From assembly GCA_949740535.1 (NCBI GenBank), contig CATJHO010000115.1, forward strand, positions 31,368 through 95,367: a stretch of 64,000 nt of DNA. The letters run 5' to 3'. The DNA is from an uncultured Lachnospiraceae bacterium. Its GTDB lineage: Bacteria > Bacillota > Clostridia > Lachnospirales > Lachnospiraceae. A program made the translations under genes and the position numbers. The notes below the pieces were generated by a model. It saw nothing but the letters and a program-made list of their open reading frames with translations. It had not been told where the DNA came from and made no database searches. Shown here one piece after another: positions 25,055 through 33,354 of the stretch (the stretch's first letter is position 1; each line of letters opens with the position of its first letter).

Positions 25055-27793
25055 ATGAAAAATGATGTAAGGCAAGAGATAAAAGAGAAGCTTCTTAAAC
25101 CGGATCCCGCCGCAAGGGGCGGTACCCGCTGGTGGTGGTTCGGAGGTGCGGTGACAGAAGAAGAGATTGCAAGAGAACTGGATTTGATGCAGGAAGCCGG
25201 GATCGGAGGGGTGGAGCTTCAGATCCTGTACCCTCTCTGGAGCAATGAGGAAGAGAAAGGCATAAAGAATCAGTTTTATCTGTCTCCGGAATTCTTCTCA
25301 TCCATCCGCTATACGGCTTTGGAAGCAGAGAAACGGGGGATGACCTTTGATATGACGCTGGGTTCCTCCTGGCCCTACGGCGGGCCCTTTGTGCCCGTAG
25401 AGCTGAGTGCGCCCAATGTAATTCCCTATATGCTGGACGTAAGGGGACCTGCATCCTTCCACTATGATTTCACCACCCGTGTGTATGGAACCTGTGTGGG
25501 ATGTATTATGGGACGGATGGAGCACTGCCGGATGGTTCCGGAGTCCATTGTGGATATTACGGATCGGGTAGTGGATAGATATCTCTTTAACTGGGAATGG
25601 GGCATTGAGCTTCAGGAGATTGAGATCCCGGAGGGAGATTATAAGATTGTGCTGTTTCTCTCCAATGATAAACGGCAGACAGTTCTCAAGCCGCTTCCCG
25701 GCGGGGAAGGTCTGATCATTGATCACAACCGGCGGGAGGCTCTGCAGCTGTTTCTGAAGCATGCGGGAGACCCAATCGCAGAGGCTGTGGGACCGGGAAA
25801 GATTCAGTCCTTTTTCTGTGATTCCCTGGAGGTGTTCGGTCAGAACTGGACAGATATTATTTACGAGGAATTTAAGAACCGGCGGGAGTATGAACTGCGG
25901 CCGTACCTCTATGCCCTCTGGGGCGAGGTGGGAGACTGCACGGCCCAGGTGCGGTATGATTTTAATAAGACACTGGCGGAGCTGACGGAGGAGAATTTTT
26001 TCGGGGAACTGGCTCAGTGGTGTCATGAGAAGGGATGCACGGCCCGGATTCAGGCCCACGGAACCTGGGGAGATATTCTGCGGTGCTATGGGAAAGCGGA
26101 TATTCCTGAAGGAGAGACCTTTTCCCCTTATGACAAATACGAGGTGAATACCATTCACCGGCGTCTGGCCGCTTCCGCAGGCCATGTGTACCATAAGCCC
26201 GTAATTTCCAACGAATCCTTTACCTGGCTTCGGTTTCCGCGCTTTATGGCATCGCTGGAGAATCTGAAAGCGGCTGTGGACAGTATTTTCCTGGACGGCA
26301 TGAACCATATTGTCAATCATGGCTTTGCCTACAGCCCAGAGGACAGCGGAAAGCTGGGATGGCCTTTCTATGCTTCCTGCCAGATTAACCACAAGAATAC
26401 CTGGTGGCCTTACTACCAGAAACTGGGAACCTATATCAACCGGGTCAGTGACTGGCTGCGAAGAGGAGTACCTGCAGCAAGGATTGCCATCTATCTGCCC
26501 CAGTCTGATATCTGGGCGGAAAATCCTCTGTCGGATATTCATATGTGTATGAAGCTGGAAGAGCGGCTGACCACGAAGACGGTGGATAAAATTCAGAAAG
26601 CCGGGTACTGGTTTGACTACGTAAATGATGATGTGCTGGCACGTTTTTCGGAATATCATTACGAGGCTCTGATTCTGCTGGAGTGTGAGCGGATGCCGGT
26701 GGAGACGGCAGAGGCAGTGGAAGCTTATGCCAGGTCCGGCGGCCTGCTCTTGTGCAAGGGACATATGCCGGACAAAGCCTGCGGTCTGCTGGAATATGAG
26801 GAGAGGACAGCCCGGATTGAGGAGCAGTTCTGCCGGATGAAGGAGGCGGGGCTCTGCTTTGTTACGGAGGATTCTGCTGATGCGCTGATTTCGGAGTTAA
26901 GCAGCCGGGTACGGCCGGATCTGCGCATTGGGCACCGGCCGGATGTGGTTGGCTATGTCCATCGGAAGGAACAGGATCGGGAGATTTACTTCCTGTCTAA
27001 TATCAGCTGCGAGTGGATAGAGGAAGAGATTGAGTTCTTTACAGATGCAGGTTTTCTGGCGTTTGATCCGCTGACTGCCGGAGAAAAAGAGACACGGATC
27101 TGCGTGCAGGAGAAGGGAAGCGTCAGAACAGCGGTTACCTTTGAACCTTTCCAGTCTTTGCTGTTTGTATTTGATCCGGCCTGTGGACAGGCAGAAGTGC
27201 CGGCGGACCAGAAAAGAATTATGGGAGCAGGAACAAAGCCCTTTAAGGATCTGTCTTTGGACTGGCGGCTGTGTGTGCCAGAAGCAGCTTTTGAAAAACG
27301 GTACCAGACCCTGGAAAGCTGGGAAAAAGAGCCGGAGCTTCGCTATTATTCCGGGGAAGGAATTTACCGGAAGGAATTTGTTCTGACAAAGGAAGAATGG
27401 GAGCAGCAAAAAGAGAAGCCGCAGATCTGGCTGGTCTTTGAGCATATGGGAGAGGCCGGAGAGATCTTTGTAAATGGAAAACAGGCAGAGATTCTTATCA
27501 AACGTCCCTGGCGGGCGGAGATCGGCAGCCTGCTGACAGCAGGTGTGAACCAGCTGGAGATCCATGTGCGCAATCTTTTGATCAACTGTGCCATTGATCC
27601 CGGCTATCCGGAGGAGGATTACCCGGAGGAAGTGATAAAGCAGTGGCCCTATGATACAGGACGGCTGAACCTGAACCGCAGGGAATGGCTCTATAACTGG
27701 AGAGAGCGGGAGAAAGTGAAGGAACCGCTGGCGTCCGGGATTTGGGGGAAGGTGTGGCTGGAGCTGCCGGTGGACGAAAAAGATTCCTATTGA
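25055..27793 (+). CDS. Large glycoside hydrolase, GH106-like (alpha-L-rhamnosidase type)
   Basis: 912 residues, without signal peptide. The N-terminus RGGTRWWWFGGAVTEEEIARELDLM-type segment (Trp26-28) followed by AGIGGVELQILYP is typical of GH106-like proteins, where relatives release rhamnose or related sugars. The central region has CDSLEVFGQNW and WCHEKGCTARIQAHG; the C-terminal 200 residues resemble a galactose-binding-like beta domain (GEIFVNGKQAEIL, NQLEIHVRNLL). It starts 8 bases after the fucosidase stop and is surely co-transcribed. Which sugar is cleaved cannot be told; cytoplasmic action on an imported fucose- or rhamnose-containing glycoside is the simplest reading. Confidence 0.8.
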   Translation: MKNDVRQEIKEKLLKPDPAARGGTRWWWFGGAVTEEEIARELDLMQEAGIGGVELQILYPLWSNEEEKGIKNQFYLSPEFFSSIRYTALEAEKRGMTFDMTLGSSWPYGGPFVPVELSAPNVIPYMLDVRGPASFHYDFTTRVYGTCVGCIMGRMEHCRMVPESIVDITDRVVDRYLFNWEWGIELQEIEIPEGDYKIVLFLSNDKRQTVLKPLPGGEGLIIDHNRREALQLFLKHAGDPIAEAVGPGKIQSFFCDSLEVFGQNWTDIIYEEFKNRREYELRPYLYALWGEVGDCTAQVRYDFNKTLAELTEENFFGELAQWCHEKGCTARIQAHGTWGDILRCYGKADIPEGETFSPYDKYEVNTIHRRLAASAGHVYHKPVISNESFTWLRFPRFMASLENLKAAVDSIFLDGMNHIVNHGFAYSPEDSGKLGWPFYASCQINHKNTWWPYYQKLGTYINRVSDWLRRGVPAARIAIYLPQSDIWAENPLSDIHMCMKLEERLTTKTVDKIQKAGYWFDYVNDDVLARFSEYHYEALILLECERMPVETAEAVEAYARSGGLLLCKGHMPDKACGLLEYEERTARIEEQFCRMKEAGLCFVTEDSADALISELSSRVRPDLRIGHRPDVVGYVHRKEQDREIYFLSNISCEWIEEEIEFFTDAGFLAFDPLTAGEKETRICVQEKGSVRTAVTFEPFQSLLFVFDPACGQAEVPADQKRIMGAGTKPFKDLSLDWRLCVPEAAFEKRYQTLESWEKEPELRYYSGEGIYRKEFVLTKEEWEQQKEKPQIWLVFEHMGEAGEIFVNGKQAEILIKRPWRAEIGSLLTAGVNQLEIHVRNLLINCAIDPGYPEEDYPEEVIKQWPYDTGRLNLNRREWLYNWREREKVKEPLASGIWGKVWLELPVDEKDSY

Positions 27794-27885
27794 GATCTCT
27801 GTAAAATTGTGACAGCAGACAGGCACTGCCGGTGGTTTTAGACTGCCGGCAGACTGCATTTATAAGGTTTTCCTGCTTCTCTGAC

Positions 27886-27913
27886 TTGACATGTGTTCTC
27901 AAGCGTTTATAAT
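27886..27913 (+). promoter_or_regulatory. argB promoter
   Basis: Perfect TTGACA (27886-27891) and perfect TATAAT (27908-27913) with a 16-base spacer. TGCATTTATA (27855-27864) and GCATTTATTATAAA on the minus strand over the -10 resemble the proposed ArgR boxes at argC and argG. ATG 27916 falls at about the transcription start, which excludes it as the argB start. Confidence 0.75.
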
Positions 27914-27951
27914 AAATGCGGAAGACAGTTGACAAATATGAGGAGATTGTA

Positions 27952-28857
27952 ATGAGCAAAGAAGAGGAAATGAAGCGGTCTTTGGAGAAAGCGGAGGTCC
28001 TGATTGAGGCTCTGCCCTATATCCAGAGATTTAACCGGAAAATCATTGTGGTAAAATATGGCGGAAGCGCCATGGTCGATGAGGAATTGAAGCGCAATGT
28101 CATTAAAGATGTGACACTTTTGAAGCTGGTAGGATTTAAGCCCATTATTGTACACGGCGGCGGAAAAGAAATCAGCCGCTGGGTAGGGAAAGTGGGCATG
28201 GAGCCCCATTTTATCAATGGTCTGCGGGTAACAGATGCAGAAACCATGGAGATTGCAGAGATGGTGCTGGGCAAGGTAGGAAAGAGCCTGGTACAGATGG
28301 TTGAGGAGCTGGGTGTGAAGGCGGTGAGCATCAGCGGCAAGGACGGCAGTCTTCTTAAAGTGGAGAAGCGCTATTCTGACGGGGAGGATATCGGCTTTGT
28401 GGGAGAGATTACAGAGGTGAATCCCAAGATTCTCTACGATCTGCTGGAGAAGGATTTCCTGCCCATTGTATGTCCGGTGGGTATGGATAAGGAGTTTAAT
28501 ACCTATAATATCAATGCAGATGACGCGGCCTGCGCCATTGCCAGGGCAGTGAACGCGGAAAAGCTGGCCTTCCTCACAGATATTGAAGGCGTTTACCGGG
28601 ATCCGGAGGATTCCTCCACACTGATTTCAGAGCTGCATGTGCGGGAAGCCAAAAAGCTGATTGAGGGAGGAACCATCGGAGGCGGTATGCTTCCCAAGCT
28701 GAACAACTGTATTGAAGCCATAGAAAACGGTGTGTCCAGAGTGCATATTCTGGACGGACGGATTGCCCACTGTCTGCTATTGGAAATATTCACGAATAAA
28801 GGAATCGGAACAGCCATCCTGAGTGAAGGAGAAAATAACTATTATGATGGAGAGTAG
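27952..28857 (+). CDS. argB: Acetylglutamate kinase
   Basis: 301 residues from ATG 27952, chosen because GAGGAG is at 27940-27945 and because the upstream ATG lies at the promoter start point. It phosphorylates N-acetylglutamate, the committed step and usual feedback point of arginine synthesis. Family motifs are KYGGSAM (residues 35-41), [30 protein letters not shown], the ATP-site block [12 protein letters not shown] and [16 protein letters not shown]. It is the first gene of argB-argD; the next gene begins inside its last codons. Confidence 0.97.
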   Translation: MSKEEEMKRSLEKAEVLIEALPYIQRFNRKIIVVKYGGSAMVDEELKRNVIKDVTLLKLVGFKPIIVHGGGKEISRWVGKVGMEPHFINGLRVTDAETMEIAEMVLGKVGKSLVQMVEELGVKAVSISGKDGSLLKVEKRYSDGEDIGFVGEITEVNPKILYDLLEKDFLPIVCPVGMDKEFNTYNINADDAACAIARAVNAEKLAFLTDIEGVYRDPEDSSTLISELHVREAKKLIEGGTIGGGMLPKLNNCIEAIENGVSRVHILDGRIAHCLLLEIFTNKGIGTAILSEGENNYYDGE

Positions 28858-30037
28858 AGAGACAATCATAGAGCGGGCAGAGGAAGCTGTTTTACATACC
28901 TACAACCGTTATCCTCTGGTTCTGGACAGAGGAGAAGGGGTCTATCTGTACGATACGGATGGAAAACAGTACCTGGATTTTGCCGCAGGAATTGCAGTGC
29001 AGGCTCTGGGATATCACTATCCGGGCTATGACGAGGCTTTGAAAGACCAGATCGATAAGCTGCTTCACACTTCCAATCTGTATTATAACCTTCCGGTTAT
29101 GGAAGCAGCGCAGAAGCTGGTGAAAGCCAGCGGCATGAGCCGGGTATTCTTTACCAACAGCGGTACAGAGGCGGTTGAGGGAGCCATCAAGACAGCCCGG
29201 AAATATGCTTGGCTGAAGGATGGAAAAACCGATCATGAGATCATCGCCATGAATCATTCCTTTCACGGCAGGAGCATGGGCGCTCTGGCAGTGACGGGCA
29301 ATGAAGCTTACCAGGCTCCGTTCCGCCCGCTGATCGGCGGGATCCGGTTTGCGGATTTCAATGATCTGGACAGCGTGCGTGCGCAGATAAATGATCGGAC
29401 CTGCGGCATTATACTGGAGACGGTTCAGGGAGAGGGCGGAATCTATCCGGCTTCGGAAGAATTCTTAAAGGGGGTCAGGGCTCTCTGTGAGGAACATGAT
29501 ATTTTATTGATTTTGGATGAGATTCAGTGCGGTATGGGCCGTACCGGTTCTATGTTTGCATGGCAGGAGTACGGGGTCATGCCCAATGTGATGACCTGTG
29601 CGAAAGCGCTTGGAAGCGGCGTGCCGGTGGGAGCCTTTGTGCTGGATGAAAAAACGGCGGGGGCGTCTCTGGCGCCAGGCGATCATGGAACCACCTACGG
29701 GGGAAATCCCTTTGTGTGTGCAGCGGTCAGCCGGGTCTTTGATCTGTTTGAAGAAAACAATCTTGTGGAACACGTGCGGGAAGTGGGCGCGTATCTGGAA
29801 CAGAGGCTGGACGAGCTGGTAAAGAGCTTTGAGTTCCTTGAGGAGCGCAGAGGAAAGGGCCTGATGCAGGGATTGGCACTTCAGGGAAGAGATGCCGGGG
29901 AAATTGTGGCAAAAGCCCAGGAACAGGGCCTGCTGGTGATTACAGCGGGAGGCAATGTGCTGCGTCTGGTTCCGCCTTTGGTTATTGAGAAAGCACATGT
30001 GGATGAGATGATTGAGAAGCTGACAGCGGCATTTTAA
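28844..30037 (+). CDS. argD: Acetylornithine aminotransferase
   Basis: 397 residues from ATG 28844, 14 bases inside argB, with AAGGAG at 28826-28831; the overlap implies translational coupling. It transfers an amino group from glutamate to N-acetylglutamate semialdehyde using PLP. The pyridoxal lysine is Lys254 in [15 protein letters not shown]; Asp225 in [14 protein letters not shown] contacts the PLP ring nitrogen; [18 protein letters not shown] binds the phosphate. Length is normal for class III aminotransferases. Confidence 0.96.
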   Translation: MMESRETIIERAEEAVLHTYNRYPLVLDRGEGVYLYDTDGKQYLDFAAGIAVQALGYHYPGYDEALKDQIDKLLHTSNLYYNLPVMEAAQKLVKASGMSRVFFTNSGTEAVEGAIKTARKYAWLKDGKTDHEIIAMNHSFHGRSMGALAVTGNEAYQAPFRPLIGGIRFADFNDLDSVRAQINDRTCGIILETVQGEGGIYPASEEFLKGVRALCEEHDILLILDEIQCGMGRTGSMFAWQEYGVMPNVMTCAKALGSGVPVGAFVLDEKTAGASLAPGDHGTTYGGNPFVCAAVSRVFDLFEENNLVEHVREVGAYLEQRLDELVKSFEFLEERRGKGLMQGLALQGRDAGEIVAKAQEQGLLVITAGGNVLRLVPPLVIEKAHVDEMIEKLTAAF

Positions 30038-30052
30038 AGAAAAGGAAGTTTT

Positions 30053-31423
30053 ATGAGACAGAAAATATATCGAAGAGCCTTTGCTGTTTTCTGCGTGCTT
30101 CTGGTGTTTTCCCAGATGGTGCAGGCAGCGGTTTCCTACCGGCGGGAACAGCAGCTGGCCCAGGAGGCGGGAGAACTTATAGATGAGACAAAACAGCTGA
30201 CCCTCTGGTATACAGACGAAAAGCTGAATACCTATCTGGTGGAGGCGGCTGCAGAATTTGAACAGAAGCACCATGTGGAGGTGACCCTCCAGCTGGTAAC
30301 GGCAGTGGATTATATTGAACATATTAATACAGCCAGTATTTCGGACTTAGGCGGTCCGGATCTCTTCATCACTTCCAGCGAGCTTCTGGAGAAGGCCCGG
30401 CTTTCTGGCCTGGCAGTGGAAAATGACAGCTTCAGCAAGCGGGAGCTTGAGAATTCCTTTCCCCAGAAAGCCCTGGATGCAGCGTCCTGCGGCGGAAAGC
30501 TGATGGCTTATCCGTTCTACTTTGAGACCTGTTTTCTCCTCTACAACAAGCAGTATACGGACAATGCGCCGGCGGCCATTGATGAGATTCTGGCCTATGC
30601 AGACAATTTTGAAGGCGGTGCGGGCACGGAGAATGTAGAGAGTATTTTTAAATGGAATGTGGCAGATATTTTCTACAATTTCTTCTTTGTTTCTAATTAT
30701 GTAAACTTAGGAGGGCCTACAGGGGACAATAAAGCCGAGGTGGATCTTTCTGCCGAGGAGGTTGTGCGCTGTCTGGAATATTATCAGAGTCTGAACGCGT
30801 TCTTTGCAATTGACGCAGATGAAGTGACGACGGAGCATGTGCTCCAGGAATTTATTGATGGAAAGATTGTTTATACCATTGCCAAGACGGACGCCATCTC
30901 CAAGCTGGATGAAGCCATTGCCTCAGGACAGGTGTATCAGGTTTCGGAGGAAGCGGCAGAAGGCGGGGAAGCAGAGGGAGAAGAAGGCGCAGAAGAGCCG
31001 CCTGTGGATGTGGAGACAAACGACAACGGCTATTTTTACGGAATCGCGCAGGTTCCCAATCTTACAGAAGAGCTTCAGACCAAGGGATTGTCCGTAACCA
31101 ATTCCGTGGTGGTGAATGCTTACTCCAGAGAGCGGGAGCTGGCCAAGGATTTTGCAAAATACCTTACTTACGACAAGGTGGACAGCCTGTATACCATGGC
31201 AGACAAAATGCCGGTGAAGATGGGCGTCAGCTATGCCAACGACGAGATGAATGTGCTGATCAGCCAGTATGAAAATTCCGTGGAGGTTCCCAAGATTACG
31301 GATTTGTCTAACTACTGGATTGAGATGGAGATTGCGTTCGCCAATATCTGGCGGGGAAATGATGTGGGAACGGAGATTGAGTCAGTGAATCAGATGATTC
31401 ATGCCCAGCTGTCTACAGAATAG
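30053..31423 (+). CDS. Extracellular solute-binding protein, sugar-ABC type, orphan
   Basis: 456 residues with an N-terminal hydrophobic segment (residues 11-27, FAVFCVLLVFSQMVQAA) that looks like a signal peptide or anchor; no lipobox cysteine follows. The body resembles family 1 solute-binding proteins (LTLWYTDEKLNTYLVEAAAEFEQKHHVEVTLQ, later LMAYPFYFETCFLLYNK). A very acidic low-complexity insert lies at about residues 302-325 (AAEGGEAEGEEGAEEPP). No permease or ATPase gene adjoins it. It follows argD by 15 bases with AAGGAAG before its ATG, so it is in the argB-argD transcript, and ends at a strong terminator. Ligand unknown. Confidence 0.75.
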   Translation: MRQKIYRRAFAVFCVLLVFSQMVQAAVSYRREQQLAQEAGELIDETKQLTLWYTDEKLNTYLVEAAAEFEQKHHVEVTLQLVTAVDYIEHINTASISDLGGPDLFITSSELLEKARLSGLAVENDSFSKRELENSFPQKALDAASCGGKLMAYPFYFETCFLLYNKQYTDNAPAAIDEILAYADNFEGGAGTENVESIFKWNVADIFYNFFFVSNYVNLGGPTGDNKAEVDLSAEEVVRCLEYYQSLNAFFAIDADEVTTEHVLQEFIDGKIVYTIAKTDAISKLDEAIASGQVYQVSEEAAEGGEAEGEEGAEEPPVDVETNDNGYFYGIAQVPNLTEELQTKGLSVTNSVVVNAYSRERELAKDFAKYLTYDKVDSLYTMADKMPVKMGVSYANDEMNVLISQYENSVEVPKITDLSNYWIEMEIAFANIWRGNDVGTEIESVNQMIHAQLSTE

Positions 31424-31426
31424 AAG

Positions 31427-31467
31427 ACGCCGCAAAATAAGCCAGACGGCTTATTTTGCGGCGTTTC
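31427..31467 (+). terminator. Terminator of the argB-argD transcript
   Basis: A perfect 17-bp stem, ACGCCGCAAAATAAGCC (31427-31443) with its complement at 31448-31464, 4-nt loop, starting 3 bases after the stop codon. The T tail is short. Confidence 0.8.
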
Positions 31468-31530
31468 GAATGAAAATTCCAATTACAGGGAAGGCTATCA
31501 CATAAGAAAATGTGACAGGAGGCTTTCACT

Positions 31531-31962
31531 ATGATTGGAATTTTTATTGCACTGATTTCCGGAGCGCTTATGAGTATTCAGGGCGTATTTAACACAGAGG
31601 TTACCAAAAGCAGCAGTATGTGGGCGTCTGCCAGCTGGGTGCAGTTCTCCGCGCTTTTGACCTGCCTGGCAGTCTGGGGATTCCGGGATCGGCAGAATCT
31701 GATGCAGGTATTTCAGGTTAGTCCCAAATATATGCTGCTGGGCGGCGTCATCGGAGCGTTTATTACCTATACGGTCATTCAGAGCATGGATACGCTGGGA
31801 CCGGCCAAGGCGGTGATGCTGATTGTTATCTCCCAGCTGATCGCAGCCTATCTGATTGAGATCTTTGGGATCTTCGGCGTAGAGAAGGCGGCCTTTGAAT
31901 GGCGTAAGGTTATCGGTATGGTCATTGCCATTGCAGGGGTGGTTCTGTTCAAATGGGAATAA
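31531..31962 (+). CDS. Small DMT-superfamily transporter (YdcZ/DUF606 type)
   Basis: 143 residues, almost entirely hydrophobic, with about five membrane helices: residues 1-20, 33-50, 66-85, 92-115 and 123-141. Motifs such as GALMSIQGVFNTEV and the C-terminal WRKVIGMVIAIAGVVLF match YdcZ-like half-size drug/metabolite transporters, which act as dimers. ACAGGAGG precedes ATG 31531. The gene stands alone between a terminator and the comEA promoter. Substrate unknown. Confidence 0.85.
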   Translation: MIGIFIALISGALMSIQGVFNTEVTKSSSMWASASWVQFSALLTCLAVWGFRDRQNLMQVFQVSPKYMLLGGVIGAFITYTVIQSMDTLGPAKAVMLIVISQLIAAYLIEIFGIFGVEKAAFEWRKVIGMVIAIAGVVLFKWE

Positions 31963-31969
31963 AAAAGAG

Positions 31970-31998
31970 TTGTAATCATTTTCAAAATCAGCTACACT
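31970..31998 (+). promoter_or_regulatory. Promoter of the ComEA-like/two-component operon
   Basis: TTGTAA (31970-31975), 17 bases, TACACT (31993-31998), some 55 bases before the ComEA-like gene. Confidence 0.55.
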
Positions 31999-32053
31999 AA
32001 TAGTGTCTGCATCAGAGGGGTCCCTTGTGCTGAAATGAGAAAGGACAGGGGAA

Positions 32054-32653
32054 ATGATGAAAATGACAAAAATAAAAAGCTGTATTGCAGGGATGATCAG
32101 TATTTTTCTCTTAACATGCGGCTGTGGAAAACCGGCGGCGCTTTATGACAGCGGGCAGGTACAGGAAGGAGACAGCGGCACAGAGACCAGGGAAGGGGAA
32201 AGCAGAGAAGAAATTCCGGACGCCCAGGAAGTCATGGAGATCTGTGTCTATGTCTGTGGAGAAGTGGCAGCTCCCGGCATATACCAGATGGCAGCAGACG
32301 CCAGGATCGGGGATGCTTTGGAGGCGGCAGGCGGAATGACAGAGAATGCGGCAGACACCTGGCTTAATCTGGCAGAACACATGAAGGACGGTCAGAAGAT
32401 CGAAGTGCCAGACAGGGAACGGGCAGAAGTGCTTGCCAAAGAGGCACAGCAGGAGGAAAGCAGTCTGGTGAACCTGAATACTGCCACAGCAGAACAGCTG
32501 ATGAGTCTCACGGGAGTGGGCCAGTCAAAAGCAGAGGATATCCTGAACTACCGGGAACAGCATGGGAGCTTTCAGACCATTGAGGAGCTGATGCAGATTC
32601 CGGGGATTAAGGAGCGGGTTTTTGAGAAGATCAAAGATCGGATCACAGTTTAA
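32054..32653 (+). CDS. ComEA-like helix-hairpin-helix DNA-binding protein, predicted lipoprotein
   Basis: 199 residues. The N-terminal signal ends LLTCGCGK, with two cysteines that could be lipidated. A SLBB-like domain follows (residues about 63-115, ICVYVCGEVAAPGIYQMAADARIGDALEAAGG), then a helix-hairpin-helix pair (NLNTATAEQLMSLTGVGQSKAEDILNYREQHGSFQTIEELMQIPGI). ComEA is the surface receptor that binds incoming DNA; here the comEC channel gene lies 3.2 kb downstream instead of next to it. The exact start (32054, 32057 or 32063) is uncertain since GGGGA is very close to the first ATG. Three signalling genes separate it from comEC. Confidence 0.88.
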   Translation: MMKMTKIKSCIAGMISIFLLTCGCGKPAALYDSGQVQEGDSGTETREGESREEIPDAQEVMEICVYVCGEVAAPGIYQMAADARIGDALEAAGGMTENAADTWLNLAEHMKDGQKIEVPDRERAEVLAKEAQQEESSLVNLNTATAEQLMSLTGVGQSKAEDILNYREQHGSFQTIEELMQIPGIKERVFEKIKDRITV

Positions 32654-32667
32654 GAAAGGCATAAGAG

Positions 32668-33354
32668 ATGGCAAAAAAGGTATTGGTAGTTGACGATGAA
32701 AAACTGATTGTTAAAGGACTGCGTTTCAGCCTGGAGCAGGACGGAATGGAAGTGGACTGCGCCTATGACGGAGAGGAAGCCCTGGAGTACGCCCGAAGTA
32801 AGGAATACGACATTGTGTTATTGGATGTAATGCTTCCCAAGCTGGACGGCTTTCAGGTCTGCCAGCAGATTCGTGAATTCTCCAATATGCCGATTGTCAT
32901 GCTGACTGCCAAAGGAGACGATATGGATAAGATTCTCGGCCTTGAGTACGGGGCCGATGATTATATTACAAAGCCCTTTAACATTCTGGAGATTAAAGCC
33001 CGGATTAAGGCGATTATGCGCAGAACCGGAAGGCCGGAGAGGGGACAGAAGAGCAAGCTGTTTGAGGCCTCGGACCTTAAGATGGATCTGGAGAGCCGCC
33101 GTCTGTTCATCAGCGGAAAAGAGATCAATCTGACAGCTAAGGAGTTTGATCTTCTGGAGCTTATGGCACTGAATGCCGGGAAGGTGTATGGCCGGGAAAG
33201 CCTGCTGAATACGGTATGGGGCTACGAATATCCGGGAGATGTGCGGACGGTGGATGTACATATCCGGCGTCTGCGGGAGAAGATTGAGGCAAATCCAAGT
33301 GAACCGAAGTATGTTCACACAAAGTGGGGAGTGGGCTATTATTTCCAGGCATAG
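32668..33354 (+). CDS. OmpR/PhoB-family response regulator
   Basis: 228 residues: receiver domain 1-120 with Asp9-Asp10, phospho-acceptor Asp53 (IVLLDVMLPKLDG), Thr in MLTAKGDD, and Lys in YITKPFN; then a winged-helix output domain (LFISGKEINLTAKEFDLLELMALN, later VDVHIRRLREKIE). It starts 14 bases after the ComEA-like gene and overlaps the start of the histidine kinase gene, its cognate partner. Nearest well-known relatives are PhoP/WalR-like regulators of wall and envelope functions; the target genes cannot be read here. Confidence 0.95.
   Translation: MAKKVLVVDDEKLIVKGLRFSLEQDGMEVDCAYDGEEALEYARSKEYDIVLLDVMLPKLDGFQVCQQIREFSNMPIVMLTAKGDDMDKILGLEYGADDYITKPFNILEIKARIKAIMRRTGRPERGQKSKLFEASDLKMDLESRRLFISGKEINLTAKEFDLLELMALNAGKVYGRESLLNTVWGYEYPGDVRTVDVHIRRLREKIEANPSEPKYVHTKWGVGYYFQA

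Noticed and set aside
25298..26764. Minus-strand ORF of 488 codons opposite the GH106-like gene
   Set aside because: Antisense frame of a continuous coding gene without translation signals.
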